A DNA stretch of 64,000 nt from positions 1-64,000 of the forward strand of contig JAZQHB010000077.1 of the NCBI GenBank assembly GCA_045540355.1, in the 5' to 3' direction. Shown here in pieces: positions 50,106 to 58,882 of this stretch (position 1 is the stretch's first letter; the number at the start of each line of letters is the position of its first letter). The notes under the pieces were generated by a model. The model was not told the origin of the DNA and searched no databases. It worked only from the letters and a program-made list of their open reading frames with translations. Position numbers and translations under genes: made by a program. Origin of the DNA: RGIG2945 sp045540355. GTDB taxonomy: Bacteria > Bacillota > Clostridia > Oscillospirales > Acutalibacteraceae.

Positions 50106-51494
50106 TTATTGCGGTATGGTAAGAGTTTCTGAAAGTGCCGTGAGAGTTGAATTTTTATCAGAAATATATACCTCTACGGGATATTCGGAATCAATCAAAG
50201 CTTCCTTGCTGAGATATAACAAAAAGCCGTTTGTTTCTGTCTGATAGGGACGGTAAACAATATCGCCGACCTTGACAAGAATCTCAGAGCTTGTTGATAT
50301 ATGCTCTGCATCAATGATACCGCTGAGAGTGTAGTAATTTGCGTCATACATACACGCTTCTATTTTTATTGATGAATCAGTTTCCGCAACGGTGATGCTA
50401 TCGGATATCTCTGTTGTTGCGGGCGAGAGAATCGGTGGGTTGTTCAGATAGTTTGTTATGTTCCTTTCAACGATTTCGATAACAACCTTGTCGGGAGCAT
50501 AAGTGCTGACATATCTTTCTATCGCATTGGGCTGACCTTTGGAATAGTAAGCGTTTCTGAATTCGTTGGAGAAAAACGGAATCAGCGTATTTGCAAAAGA
50601 ATCGCGGAACATCAACAAAGAGCCTGTTGCATTTTGATTTTCTGTGATAAGCCAGCCGTCTTCAACATTATCGCTGTTGGTAGTGAATTTATATTCCTGA
50701 GAGATGTTATAGTCAAAATTCTTTTCAGGCTTACCGTAAAAGCTGTAAAGCATTTTGTTAAGGTCACCGTTTTCGTTTGTTTTGACTGTCGGTGTGACCT
50801 CGGAATAAGTCTGATGCTCAAGATTTAATGAATTCATCAAGGCGTTATACGCAAGGCAAGCACCTTTCATATTCCAATGTGAATCACGAAGAAGATAGAG
50901 AGTCTCTTCCTGATTTTCAAACAGCTCGAATAAATCTGTGTACTTGACTTTATTCTTCTCAAGAAATGGTTTGAGCAACTTCGCACTGTGTTCGGAATTG
51001 ACAATGTGTGAGTAATAATAGGGCATATTTTCGCCGTACAGGGTGTTTTTGTTAGGCGGTATTGTCAAAACAAAATCAATGTTATTTTCGGTAAAATAAT
51101 CCTGAATAATTGAAAAGTTATGAGCAAGATTGTAAAGCTCTCTTTCGGACAAAACCTTACGACCCAAATAATCATCGAGTGTTGATGAATAATACAACCA
51201 ATCGTTTTTTCCGTAAACAACTCCGTCAACATTTGATTCAGAAAAAAGAGTAGTCTGGATTTTTGCATCGGCGTATACCAAGGGATTTCGCAAGGCAATA
51301 TGGTCATTGAAGTAGGACTGAAAATCGTTGAAAAACAGTGTGTTGAATTTGCCGTCCTCGGTTATAAATTCAGGTGCTTCGGCAAGCCGTCTGTTTTCTG
51401 AGCTTTCTGTGGTGGGGAAGAATAACATACCTACTGAAGGAATCAGACATAAAACCAGGCAAACTGCAAGGAAAAGAATCATTCGTTTTTTCAT
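50106..51494 (-). CDS. AlgX/AlgJ-like SGNH-type acetyltransfer protein (DHHW family)
   Basis: A 462-residue exported protein with an N-terminal membrane/signal segment (residues 4-24) that stays on the outer face. It has the DHHW/AlgX-like pattern: SENRRLAEAPE near the start, VVYGKNDWLYY, and the RDSHWNMKGACLAY block whose DSHW is the catalytic Asp/His-containing motif. These proteins pass acetyl groups, brought across the membrane by an MBOAT partner, onto a polysaccharide. The MBOAT gene is 17 bp upstream in the same operon, which supports the pair. The modified polymer is unknown. Confidence 0.85.
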   Translation of the reverse strand: MKKRMILFLAVCLVLCLIPSVGMLFFPTTESSENRRLAEAPEFITEDGKFNTLFFNDFQSYFNDHIALRNPLVYADAKIQTTLFSESNVDGVVYGKNDWLYYSSTLDDYLGRKVLSERELYNLAHNFSIIQDYFTENNIDFVLTIPPNKNTLYGENMPYYYSHIVNSEHSAKLLKPFLEKNKVKYTDLFELFENQEETLYLLRDSHWNMKGACLAYNALMNSLNLEHQTYSEVTPTVKTNENGDLNKMLYSFYGKPEKNFDYNISQEYKFTTNSDNVEDGWLITENQNATGSLLMFRDSFANTLIPFFSNEFRNAYYSKGQPNAIERYVSTYAPDKVVIEIVERNITNYLNNPPILSPATTEISDSITVAETDSSIKIEACMYDANYYTLSGIIDAEHISTSSEILVKVGDIVYRPYQTETNGFLLYLSKEALIDSEYPVEVYISDKNSTLTALSETLTIPQ

Positions 51495-51511
51495 AGTATC
51501 AAACCTCCCCG

Positions 51512-52927
51512 TTAAAATCTGAAATAAATGAAGGGGTTATAGCTGCCGCCTGCAAGGCGGATAATGCACCATACAAGAAGTATGACCGCAACAACAAAAG
51601 TCATGGTCTGCAAAACATTTTCCCCTGCTGTAAGCGTGTCTTTATTTTCAAGTGTACGAACACGAGTTGTGAGCTTGGAAAGAGGTCCGCAACAAACAAT
51701 CGCAAACACAAGCATAACAAGGAAAAACGGCTTCAGCGTCTGAATTGCAAAGGACATGGTCTCTGCTGAAAAATCAAAACCGCTGAACATTCTGGATATA
51801 AAGATAAATGCTTCGCTGATTGTATCGGCACGGAAAATGACAAATCCGATTGTAACAACCACAAGGGTGTAAATGTGCCTTAAGAAGGCAGGAATTTTTT
51901 TGATGATGGGGAAAAATTCTTCAATAAGCAAGAAAAAGCCGTGGAAAAGACCCCATATAATAAATGTCCAGTTAGCACCGTGCCAGAGACCTGTAAGGAA
52001 AAAAACGATTATGCGATTTAAAACAGTTCTCAGCTTACCCTTACGGTTACCGCCCAAGGGAATATAGACATAGTCTTTAAAGAATGAAGAAAGAGAAATG
52101 TGCCATCTACGCCAGAAATCCTGAATACTGTTGGCGACATAAGGATAGTTGAAATTTTCTTTGAAGGTAAAGCCGAACATTTTTCCGAGACCGATTGCCA
52201 TATCGCTGTAACCGCTGAAATCATAATAAATCTGCATGAGATAAGCAAGGGCACCGACCCATGAGGAAATGATATTGAGGTTCTCTGCACCGTTGTTAAA
52301 AATGAGGTCGCCGACAGTTGCCATGGTGTTTGCGATAAGCACCTTTTTAGCCAGACCGAAAATAAAACGACGCAGACCGAAGGACAATTTTTGCAGATTA
52401 ACAGTTCGTTCATCGATTTCTTTTGCGATGTCGACATAGCGGACGATGGGTCCTGCAATCAGCTGCGGGAAGAAGGATATGTAGAGTAAGAGTTTAGCAT
52501 AATTCTTCTGTACTGCTACATTGCCGCGATATACATCTATTACATAGGATAAAGCCTGGAATGTGAAAAATGATATACCGATAGGAAGTGGGATATCAGG
52601 GACTTGTATTGAAAGTCCCAAAAGAGAATTGATGTTGGTGAGCAAAAATCCCGTGTATTTGAAAATACCGAGAAGACCGATGTTGACAATAACGGCGAGT
52701 ACAAGAAGTAATTTTCTGTTTTTTTCCGTGAATAACCGTGCGAAAATATAGTTAAACAATGTGCTTGCCAGCATCAGGAAAACATATACAGGCTCACCGA
52801 AGGCATAGAAAAGCAGGCTTGCTATGAGTAGCAAGCCGTTTCTAATCTTTTGATTTTTTATGAATGTATGCAGAATAAGCACACAGGGGAAAAAGACACA
52901 TACAAAAACTAATGAACTGAATACCAT
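51512..52927 (-). CDS. MBOAT family O-acyltransferase (AlgI/DltB-like)
   Basis: A 471-residue polytopic membrane protein with about 11 hydrophobic helices. MBOAT signatures are visible: the FPQLIAGPIVRYVDI block, DFSGYSDMAIGLGKMFGF, NFNYPY, FWRRWHISLSSFFKDYVYIP, and the catalytic His region GLWHGANWTFIIWGLFHG. It moves an acyl (probably acetyl) group across the membrane for attachment to a wall polymer, handing over to the AlgX-like protein encoded next. DltB is the alternative, but no dltA/dltC is present in the window. Confidence 0.92.
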   Translation of the reverse strand: MVFSSLVFVCVFFPCVLILHTFIKNQKIRNGLLLIASLLFYAFGEPVYVFLMLASTLFNYIFARLFTEKNRKLLLVLAVIVNIGLLGIFKYTGFLLTNINSLLGLSIQVPDIPLPIGISFFTFQALSYVIDVYRGNVAVQKNYAKLLLYISFFPQLIAGPIVRYVDIAKEIDERTVNLQKLSFGLRRFIFGLAKKVLIANTMATVGDLIFNNGAENLNIISSWVGALAYLMQIYYDFSGYSDMAIGLGKMFGFTFKENFNYPYVANSIQDFWRRWHISLSSFFKDYVYIPLGGNRKGKLRTVLNRIIVFFLTGLWHGANWTFIIWGLFHGFFLLIEEFFPIIKKIPAFLRHIYTLVVVTIGFVIFRADTISEAFIFISRMFSGFDFSAETMSFAIQTLKPFFLVMLVFAIVCCGPLSKLTTRVRTLENKDTLTAGENVLQTMTFVVAVILLVWCIIRLAGGSYNPFIYFRF

Positions 52928-52946
52928 AATTTATTCACCGTAATTA

Positions 52947-54500
52947 TTAGTATAATTTTTTGCCGACACCTTCAAGATGCAAGCGGCTCGATGAAGCGGG
53001 AACTTTATACAGTGATGATGTTGAATAGTTGCTGAACTTATCAAGCTCAACATCATAAACATACCATGTGCCGTTCTGCTTGACTGAAATCCAACCGTGC
53101 GGTGTAAGTCGGACACTTGAACCGGGAGTCTGTCCGTGATAAACGATAACCTCAAGACCTGTTGCCTCGCGGACAAGGAAGCCGAGCAAAGCCGCATAAC
53201 GGAAGCAGTTGCCGCCGTTATTGTCAAGAATACTTGTAGCCATATCGTCAACCCAGCTGTCTTTCCATACCCAAGAGGATTTAACATGCTCATAAGTACG
53301 GATATAGGTCATATTGTTTCTTAAAAGCCAGTTATACAAAGCCTGGATTTTTTCCTGATTGGACATAGAAGGAGTGGTGTGCTTATTTACGAGCTGAATG
53401 ATGCGGTATTTCAAAGCGGATTTTCCGTTGGCATCAAGCTTGTAGCCTTCCAGAACCTGATTTGTAGCTATGACACCGTTTTTGTCAGCGTGATAATATC
53501 CTTTGCCGACACAGAACCAACCGTCGGTAACAAGTTGGGATTTACTTCCGAAGTAATACTTTTTGCCGCTTATTGTAAGGAAAGCTTTCTTCGCGGCACG
53601 ACCGTTAGATTGGAAATAATATTTATTGCTGTCGATTGTTTTCCATGAGGAAACGAGAGCCTGTCCGTCGCTTGTGAAGTAATATAAGAAGTATTCGTTG
53701 CCGAATAATATCGGCTTAGAAGCGTTTTTCAAAGCCTTGCCGTTACTTGAGAAGAAGTAATAGTATGTAACATTGTTAAGCTTTACTGTTTTGTATCCGG
53801 TTGTAAATGCCTGACCGTTTGAGAGGAAATAGTAATAATCAACAGCGTTGCCGTTTTTGATTTCTTTGTATCCTTTGGTAAAGGCTTTACCGTCTGCAGT
53901 AAACAACATATATGCGGTTCTTGTGCCTAATTTGATTGATTTTAATTTGTCGGTTATTGCATGGGCGTTTTCGTCAAAGTAAAAATAATACTTTTTACCG
54001 TCAATCATAACAGTTTTATAACCGGTATTGAAGCCCTGACCGTTTGGAAGAAAGTAGAAATAACAAATCTTGCCGTCAAGATTTATTTCCTTGTAACCGT
54101 CGGTGAAAGCTGAGCCGTCCTCGCTGAAAAAGAAGTGGTATTTTTTATCGTTGACAACGAATTCCTTATAGCCGTCGGTGAAAGCTTTACCGTCTTTTTC
54201 AAAGTAATAATAAACTCGTTTGTTATCCTTTGTGAAAACCTTGTAACCGTCTGTAAAAGCGGCACCGTCCTCTTCAAAGTAGTAGTAATATGTTTTTCCT
54301 AATAATGTTTCCACTTCTTTGTAGCCGTCTGTAAACAAGGAACCGTCTTCATTATAGTAATAAATCTTTCCGTCTTCCTCAACAAGTCCGCGCTTATTGA
54401 ATTCGGGCTTAGCTGCCGAGGTGATTACAAAAGTGGGGATAAGTGCAAATATTATTGCTAAAACGGCAGAAGAAAAAAGCGTAGTTTTTATTCTGTTCAT
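52947..54500 (-). CDS. Secreted cell-wall-repeat protein with transglutaminase-like domain
   Basis: A 517-residue exported protein. After a signal peptide (residues 1-30) there are about 13 tandem 22-25 residue repeats of the type DGKAFTDGYKE ... YYYYFEEDG, matching choline-binding/glucan-binding cell-wall repeats (about 36-365). The C-terminal domain is a transglutaminase/protease-like fold with the triad Cys in GGNCFRYA (about 428), His in TPHGWISV (about 468) and Asp in VYDVELD (about 480). All three residues are intact. It may cleave or cross-link wall peptides while held on the wall by the repeats. It lies between a lipoprotein gene and the MBOAT gene. Confidence 0.9.
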   Translation of the reverse strand: MNRIKTTLFSSAVLAIIFALIPTFVITSAAKPEFNKRGLVEEDGKIYYYNEDGSLFTDGYKEVETLLGKTYYYYFEEDGAAFTDGYKVFTKDNKRVYYYFEKDGKAFTDGYKEFVVNDKKYHFFFSEDGSAFTDGYKEINLDGKICYFYFLPNGQGFNTGYKTVMIDGKKYYFYFDENAHAITDKLKSIKLGTRTAYMLFTADGKAFTKGYKEIKNGNAVDYYYFLSNGQAFTTGYKTVKLNNVTYYYFFSSNGKALKNASKPILFGNEYFLYYFTSDGQALVSSWKTIDSNKYYFQSNGRAAKKAFLTISGKKYYFGSKSQLVTDGWFCVGKGYYHADKNGVIATNQVLEGYKLDANGKSALKYRIIQLVNKHTTPSMSNQEKIQALYNWLLRNNMTYIRTYEHVKSSWVWKDSWVDDMATSILDNNGGNCFRYAALLGFLVREATGLEVIVYHGQTPGSSVRLTPHGWISVKQNGTWYVYDVELDKFSNYSTSSLYKVPASSSRLHLEGVGKKLY

Positions 54501-54950
54501 TTAGAACAAGACCTCCTCCTGAGTTCCGTCGGAGTAAGTGATAACCTTAACGCCGTGACCTGAGCCGTCGCAATCTTCATAGATTTCTACATTGACAATT
54601 GTTTTGCCTGAAGTAGTCGTCTGTGTAGTTGTAACCTTTTTAGTGGTTGTAACTTTCTTTGTAGTAGTTATCTTTTTTGTGGTTGTTGTATATCTTGTAG
54701 TTGACTGAGTAGTTGTGTAGGTTGTAGTTTCAGCCTCTGTTTCTTTCTCAGTTGTAGTTTCTGTTTCGGAAGTAGTTTCGATTGAAGAAGGCTCTGTTGT
54801 TGCGTCTGCTTCTTCTGCTGCTTCTGTAGTTGTTGTTGTGGTGGTGGTTGTTGTTTCTTCAGGGATTTCTTCCTTGTTGCAGGCTGCAAATGAAAGAATC
54901 ATAAGCAATGCAGCAAGGGCGGAAATGATTTGCTTCATCTTGTTTTTCAT
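54501..54950 (-). CDS. Thr-rich lipoprotein
   Basis: A 149-residue lipoprotein. Signal MKNKMKQIISALAALLMI, lipobox SFAAC (Cys about 24), then a low-complexity stretch of Thr, Glu and Lys (about 35-115: TTTTTTTTTTEAAEE, TTKKVTTTKKVTT) and a short C-terminal beta hairpin (VNVEIYEDCDGSGHGVKVIT). The Thr-rich part probably spans the wall and may be glycosylated. The ATG at 54950 is chosen over a GTG three codons upstream from the GGAG spacing. First gene of the O-acylation operon; its stop codon abuts the next start. Confidence 0.82.
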   Translation of the reverse strand: MKNKMKQIISALAALLMILSFAACNKEEIPEETTTTTTTTTTEAAEEADATTEPSSIETTSETETTTEKETEAETTTYTTTQSTTRYTTTTKKITTTKKVTTTKKVTTTQTTTSGKTIVNVEIYEDCDGSGHGVKVITYSDGTQEEVLF

Positions 54951-55014
54951 GATTTTCACTCCAAAGTTTTTACAGTTTTTCTTGTAAATATTTTAAAATA
55001 CAAAATGTGATAAA

Positions 55015-55043
55015 ATCTTATCATATTATGGTATAGATGTCAA
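55015..55043 (-). promoter_or_regulatory. Sigma-A promoter of the envelope operon
   Basis: Minus-strand -35 TTGACA (55043-55038), 17-bp spacer, -10 TAAGAT (55020-55015). Confidence 0.8.
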
Positions 55044-55058
55044 GAAATAAAACGCATA

Positions 55059-55823
55059 TCAGAAGCACAATTCCAACTCAACGGGACAGTGATCTGAGCC
55101 GTAAATTTCAGAAAGTATTGAAGCGGATTTTATATTCTCTCTCAAACGGTCGGAAACGAGGAAATAGTCTATACGCCAACCCGCATTTGTTGCTCTTGCA
55201 TTACGGCGGTATGACCACCACGAATATGCACCCGTCAAATCAGGATAGAGGTATCTGAAGCTGTCTGTCATACCGATTGCAAGAAGCTCTGAAAACTTAC
55301 CTCTTTCTTCATCGGAAAAGCCGGCATTGCCGCGATTTGTTTTTGGGTTTTTAAGGTCGATTTCATTGTGGGCAACATTCAAATCACCGCAGATGACAAC
55401 AGGTTTTTTCTCGTCAAGATTCTTTACATATTCTCTGAAAGCATCTTCCCAGGTCATACGGAAATCAATTCTTGCAAGACCGTCTTGTGCGTTGGGTGTA
55501 TATACTGTTATAAAGTAGAAGTTTTCAAACTCAAGGGTAATAAGTCTGCCCTCGGTATCAAGGTCAACTATTCCCAATCCGTATGTGACATTCAAGGGCT
55601 CTTGTTTTGTGAATATCGCAGTGCCCGAATAGCCTTTTTTTTCAGCATAGTTCCAGTACTGATGATATCCCTCAAAGTCAAGCTCAATCTGACCCGCCTG
55701 AAGCTTGGTTTCCTGCAAACAGAAAATATCTGCGTTCTGTTCTGCAAAAATATCCTTAAAGCCTTTGTTCACGCAGGCTCTTATGCCGTTTACATTCCAT
55801 GAAATAAATTTTAAATTGCTCAT
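55059..55823 (-). CDS. xth: Exodeoxyribonuclease III / AP endonuclease
   Basis: A 254-residue metal-dependent nuclease of the ExoIII family for abasic-site repair. Family motifs: SWNVNGIRACVNKGF at the N terminus, LQETKLQ (metal-binding Glu, about 36), YTPNAQDGL, CGDLNVAHNEID (about 150), WWSYR, and SDHCPVELEL with the catalytic His at the C terminus. Length is normal. AAGGAG is the ribosome binding site. Standing alone between the envelope operon and a promoter region. Confidence 0.95.
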   Translation of the reverse strand: MSNLKFISWNVNGIRACVNKGFKDIFAEQNADIFCLQETKLQAGQIELDFEGYHQYWNYAEKKGYSGTAIFTKQEPLNVTYGLGIVDLDTEGRLITLEFENFYFITVYTPNAQDGLARIDFRMTWEDAFREYVKNLDEKKPVVICGDLNVAHNEIDLKNPKTNRGNAGFSDEERGKFSELLAIGMTDSFRYLYPDLTGAYSWWSYRRNARATNAGWRIDYFLVSDRLRENIKSASILSEIYGSDHCPVELELCF

Positions 55824-56237
55824 ATTTTTCTCCTTACGAAAATAATGTTAATATTTTTTAAAGACAAAACGATGTATGTTACAGAATTGTTATAAAGTGG
55901 TAAAGTATATATAAACTACAAGAAATTGTGTTGAAAAATTGCGGAATTTGCGGTATTATTTAATTGAGGAAAAAACAGAATATACGAATAAATTTGAGGG
56001 GTGATTTGATATGAATATTCTGTAAAATGTTTCCTGAAAGTATTCTTTGTGGTAATAACTAACAAAAACTAACCACGCAATTTGTGCAACTTTAATCAAG
56101 GATTTATGTTATCAATATTATAGCACAATTTTAATGAATTTTAAACAGAAATTCGCCTTGACAAAGTGCAAAATTTGTAGTAAATTAGTCTTACTGTAAA
56201 AGCACTCAGCAGAAATGATTTTAGGAGGATAAATGAA
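55824..56237 (+). other. Leader region with two promoters and a four-codon ORF
   Basis: 414 bp before the KDD-rich lipoprotein. It holds a distal promoter (TTGAAA 55931-55936, 17 bp, TATTAT 55954-55959), then GAGGGGTG before the tiny ORF ATGAATATTCTGTAA (56011-56025, peptide MNIL), and a proximal promoter (56158-56186). No long hairpin is evident. The distal transcript could be a long leader of the lipoprotein gene. Confidence 0.55.
56158..56186 (+). promoter_or_regulatory. Sigma-A promoter of the KDD-rich lipoprotein
   Basis: -35 TTGACA (56158-56163), 17-bp spacer, -10 TAAATT (56181-56186), followed by AGGAGG before the ATG at 56238. Confidence 0.82.
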
Positions 56238-57320
56238 ATGAGAGCAAAAATTCAAAAAATAATCGCGGCACTTATGGCTATGGCAATGTTAATGTCATTT
56301 GCAGCTTGCGGCGGTAACGATGATGACAAAACAACTACTGCAAAAGCTACCGACGCTGTTCAGACAGAAGTTGTAACAGATGCAAACGGTGAAGAAGTAA
56401 CAAACGACGAAGGCGAAGTTGTAACAGAAGCAGTTGAAGATGAATCAACTGAAGAAGCTGACGACAAGTCAACTGAAAAAGAAGACGACACAACAAAGAA
56501 AGACGATAAGAAGACAACTAAAAAAGACGATAAGTCAACAACAAAGAAAGACGACAAAACTACAACTAAAAAAGACGACAAGACCACAACTAAAAAAGAC
56601 GACAAAACTACAACAGCTAAAAAAGACGATATGCCTGAAAGCAAGAAGGAAATTCTTGATTATTACAAGAAGGCAGTTAACAAGGTAAACGATAGTAAAG
56701 CAGGCTTTACAAAGACCCGTTCATCAAAAGCAGACAAATTCAATGTTCCGGGTGCACTCTCAGCATTCAAAGGCATGATTGAAAAGTTCATGGGAATAGG
56801 CTCATCCAATAAATATGAGGTAACAGTTGCTAAGGGCACATTCGGCGGAAAAATTAAGGCTGACGCAAGCGGCAAGGACCAGAGATATTATTATCTTGCT
56901 CCCGTAAAGCTTTCTGAGTCTGATATTAAGGATGCAGACTGCAAAAAAGAAGGCGATAACTATGTTATCACACTCAAGCTCAAGGACGGTCAGAGTGCTG
57001 CAGGTAAGGGCGTAACAACAGTTAATAAGTCTTCCATTGATAAGTGCGGACTTTGTGTTGGTGACAGAGATATTGATATCTTCGACCACAAGACAGCAGA
57101 AATTATGTGTAGTGCGATGGATTCCTTCGACAACAAGAATGTTAACGAGAAAACATCAAACTGCAAGGTTGTTGCAAAGATTAACGCTTCAACCGGTAAG
57201 ATGGTAAGTGTTAAGGTTACATTCGATCTTGATTGCAGCTTTAAAGTTAAATTCTTAGGCAGCCACAATGTTGAAGCAGTAGGCACAACAACAGTTGAAT
57301 ACAAGAGCTTTAAGTGGTAA
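56238..57320 (+). CDS. Lipoprotein with Lys-Asp-Asp/Thr repeat linker
   Basis: A 360-residue lipoprotein: signal MRAKIQKIIAALMAMAML, lipobox SFAAC (Cys about 23), then a ~110-residue linker rich in Asp, Lys and Thr with KKDDKTTT units repeated about seven times, then a ~210-residue soluble domain (from YKKAVNKVNDSKAGF) that I cannot assign. The linker is strongly hydrophilic with alternating charge and likely spans the wall. Three domain cysteines occur close together (SSIDKCGLCVG). The architecture is shared with the lipoprotein at 38827. It has its own strong promoter and terminator. Confidence 0.82.
   Translation: MRAKIQKIIAALMAMAMLMSFAACGGNDDDKTTTAKATDAVQTEVVTDANGEEVTNDEGEVVTEAVEDESTEEADDKSTEKEDDTTKKDDKKTTKKDDKSTTKKDDKTTTKKDDKTTTKKDDKTTTAKKDDMPESKKEILDYYKKAVNKVNDSKAGFTKTRSSKADKFNVPGALSAFKGMIEKFMGIGSSNKYEVTVAKGTFGGKIKADASGKDQRYYYLAPVKLSESDIKDADCKKEGDNYVITLKLKDGQSAAGKGVTTVNKSSIDKCGLCVGDRDIDIFDHKTAEIMCSAMDSFDNKNVNEKTSNCKVVAKINASTGKMVSVKVTFDLDCSFKVKFLGSHNVEAVGTTTVEYKSFKW
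56455..56630 (+). repeat. In-frame KKDDKTTT repeat
   Basis: Tandem 21-27 bp units based on AAAGACGACAAAACTACAAC code for the charged linker of the lipoprotein. The low complexity makes the linker length prone to variation. Confidence 0.8.
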
Positions 57321-57329
57321 TTACTTAAA

Positions 57330-57365
57330 AAATTTGCCCCGGATGTGTTTCATCCGGGGCTTTGA
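57330..57365 (+). terminator. Terminator
   Basis: GCCCCGGATG TGTTT CATCCGGGGC followed by TTTG; strong stem, short T run. Confidence 0.75.
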
Positions 57366-57409
57366 ATTAAATGAAAAAAGATATTGAGAAAGCACAAAGG
57401 ATAAAAGAA

Positions 57410-58711
57410 ATGAGTAAAATTACAGTTGACTTTTCAAAAGAAGTCGGAAAAATCAAACCGATGCATTGTGTTAATAACGGACCCTTGAAAGAGGGCGAGG
57501 ACATAAGAACGGGCAATTTCGACAAGTGGATTGAAATGGGGATACCGTATTCAAGAAATCACGATGCTTCCTTGTGCATAGAGTACGGCGGAGACCACAC
57601 GGTTGATGTGTGGGCGATTTTCCCCGACTTTGATGCAGATGTAAATGACCCTGCATCTTACGATTTTGTACTTACGGACAGATACACAAAAAACACTCTT
57701 GATTCAGGCACAAAAATCTTTTACCGCCTTGGTACAAGAATCGAGCATTGGGTAAAAAAATACGGAACTCTGCCGCCGAGTGATTATAAAAAGTGGGCAG
57801 AAATTTGTGAGCATATCATTATGCACTACAATGAAGGTTGGGCAAACGGATACCATTGGGATATTGAGTATTGGGAGATATGGAACGAAGCGGACCTAAA
57901 CGAAGACGGTGCACCCAACAAAAGAACATGGGGCGGAACGAAGGAAGAATTTTTTGATTTTTACGAAGTTGCTTCAAAGTATCTGAAGAACCGTTTTCCG
58001 CACCTTAAAATCGGTGGTCCTGCATTATCGGGCAGACTTGATTGGGGCGAGGATTTCATAAAGGAAATGGGCAAAAGACAGGTGCCGATGGATTTCTTTT
58101 CGTGGCACAGATATTGTCCTGAGCCCGATTGGCTTATTTCAAAGCATAATAAATTCAAAAAGATGCTCGAGGATAACGGCTACGGTGATATTGAAACGAT
58201 ATGCAATGAATGGAATTATATCAGACAGTGGACACCTGATTTCCTCAATAATGTAAAGCAGATTATCTCAATCAAGGGTGCGGCGTTTGCGGCAGCTTGT
58301 ATGATTGCGGCACAACATTCGTCGATAGATATGATGATGTATTATGATGCAAGACCCTCTCGTTTCAACGGTCTTTTTGATTTCTATACACTTGAGCCGC
58401 TGAAAACATTTTATACCTTCAGAATGTTCAACGAGCTTTATAAGCTTAAACAATCGGCAAGTGTAATTTCCGATGACGAAACAGTCTATGCTGCAGCCGC
58501 CAAAAACGAAAACGATAAGGCAATTTTGATGTGTTATTATACCGACGATGATAATGCACAGGCAAAAACAGTCGATATTGAAATCGCAAACGGAAAAGAA
58601 GAATATGATATGTATTTACTTGATGAAAACAACAACTGCGAGCTAATCGGAAAATATAAACCTGACACACCGATAAAAATGGAATTGAATACAGTGTTAT
58701 TATTAAAATGA
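57410..58711 (+). CDS. Glycoside hydrolase family 39-like enzyme
   Basis: A 433-residue cytoplasmic (no signal) TIM-barrel glycosidase. The GH39/clan GH-A arrangement is visible: the acid/base Glu in YWEIWNEADL (about 158) and the nucleophile Glu in TICNEWNY (about 264), with GGPAL and FFSWHRYCPEP between. A small beta domain closes the C terminus. GH39 enzymes are mostly beta-xylosidases or alpha-L-iduronidases; the substrate cannot be fixed here. The frame opens at an ATG at 57371 without a ribosome binding site. I prefer the ATG at 57410, which follows AAAGG and starts the family-like MSKITVDF. Confidence 0.82.
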   Translation: MSKITVDFSKEVGKIKPMHCVNNGPLKEGEDIRTGNFDKWIEMGIPYSRNHDASLCIEYGGDHTVDVWAIFPDFDADVNDPASYDFVLTDRYTKNTLDSGTKIFYRLGTRIEHWVKKYGTLPPSDYKKWAEICEHIIMHYNEGWANGYHWDIEYWEIWNEADLNEDGAPNKRTWGGTKEEFFDFYEVASKYLKNRFPHLKIGGPALSGRLDWGEDFIKEMGKRQVPMDFFSWHRYCPEPDWLISKHNKFKKMLEDNGYGDIETICNEWNYIRQWTPDFLNNVKQIISIKGAAFAAACMIAAQHSSIDMMMYYDARPSRFNGLFDFYTLEPLKTFYTFRMFNELYKLKQSASVISDDETVYAAAAKNENDKAILMCYYTDDDNAQAKTVDIEIANGKEEYDMYLLDENNNCELIGKYKPDTPIKMELNTVLLLK

Positions 58712-58738
58712 AAAAACGGCTCATTGAGCCGTTTTTTC
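58711..58738. terminator. Bidirectional terminator
   Basis: AAAAAACGGCTC ATT GAGCCGTTTTTT directly after the GH39-like stop codon. Confidence 0.92.
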
Positions 58739-58837
58739 ACTTCTTCACTATTACTTTTTACCTATTACTTTCCAAAAATCCGAGAGAAAAATTTATTTTT
58801 AGTGAAGAGTGAAGAAGTAATAGGTAATAAGTAAAAA
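58739..58837. repeat. Inverted repeat of TTCACTATTACTTTTTACC type
   Basis: The left arm (58739-58770) reads CTTCTTCACTATTACTTT and TTACCTATTACTTTCC. The right arm (58800-58837) reads TAGTGAAGAGTGAAGAAG and TAATAGGTAATAAGTAAAAA, its inexact inverse. Non-coding, with a short AT-rich centre. It looks like a miniature inverted-repeat element. Confidence 0.6.
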
Positions 58838-58864
58838 TCCCCGTACCGTCGTACGAGGATTTTT
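58833..58864. terminator. Terminator-like hairpin
   Basis: AAAAATCCCCGTAC and GTACGAGGATTTTT with a CGTC loop; flanked by A and T runs, usable in both directions. Confidence 0.7.
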
Positions 58865-58882
58865 GGCGTGCCAGGAGGGACA
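58865..58882 (-). repeat. Copy of the tRNA-Arg 3' end
   Basis: GGCGTGCCAGGAGGGAC repeats the last 17 bases of tRNA-Arg with its CCA (59072-59088), about 207 bp away, in the same orientation. The tRNA similarity stops here and GC-rich hairpins follow. This is the typical look of an attachment-site duplication or a recombination scar at a tRNA gene. Confidence 0.75.

Noticed and set aside
51512..52927. DltB of a D-alanylation operon
   Set aside because: No dltA, dltC or dltD-type genes are adjacent, while an AlgX-like acetyltransfer partner is, so an acetylation role fits better.
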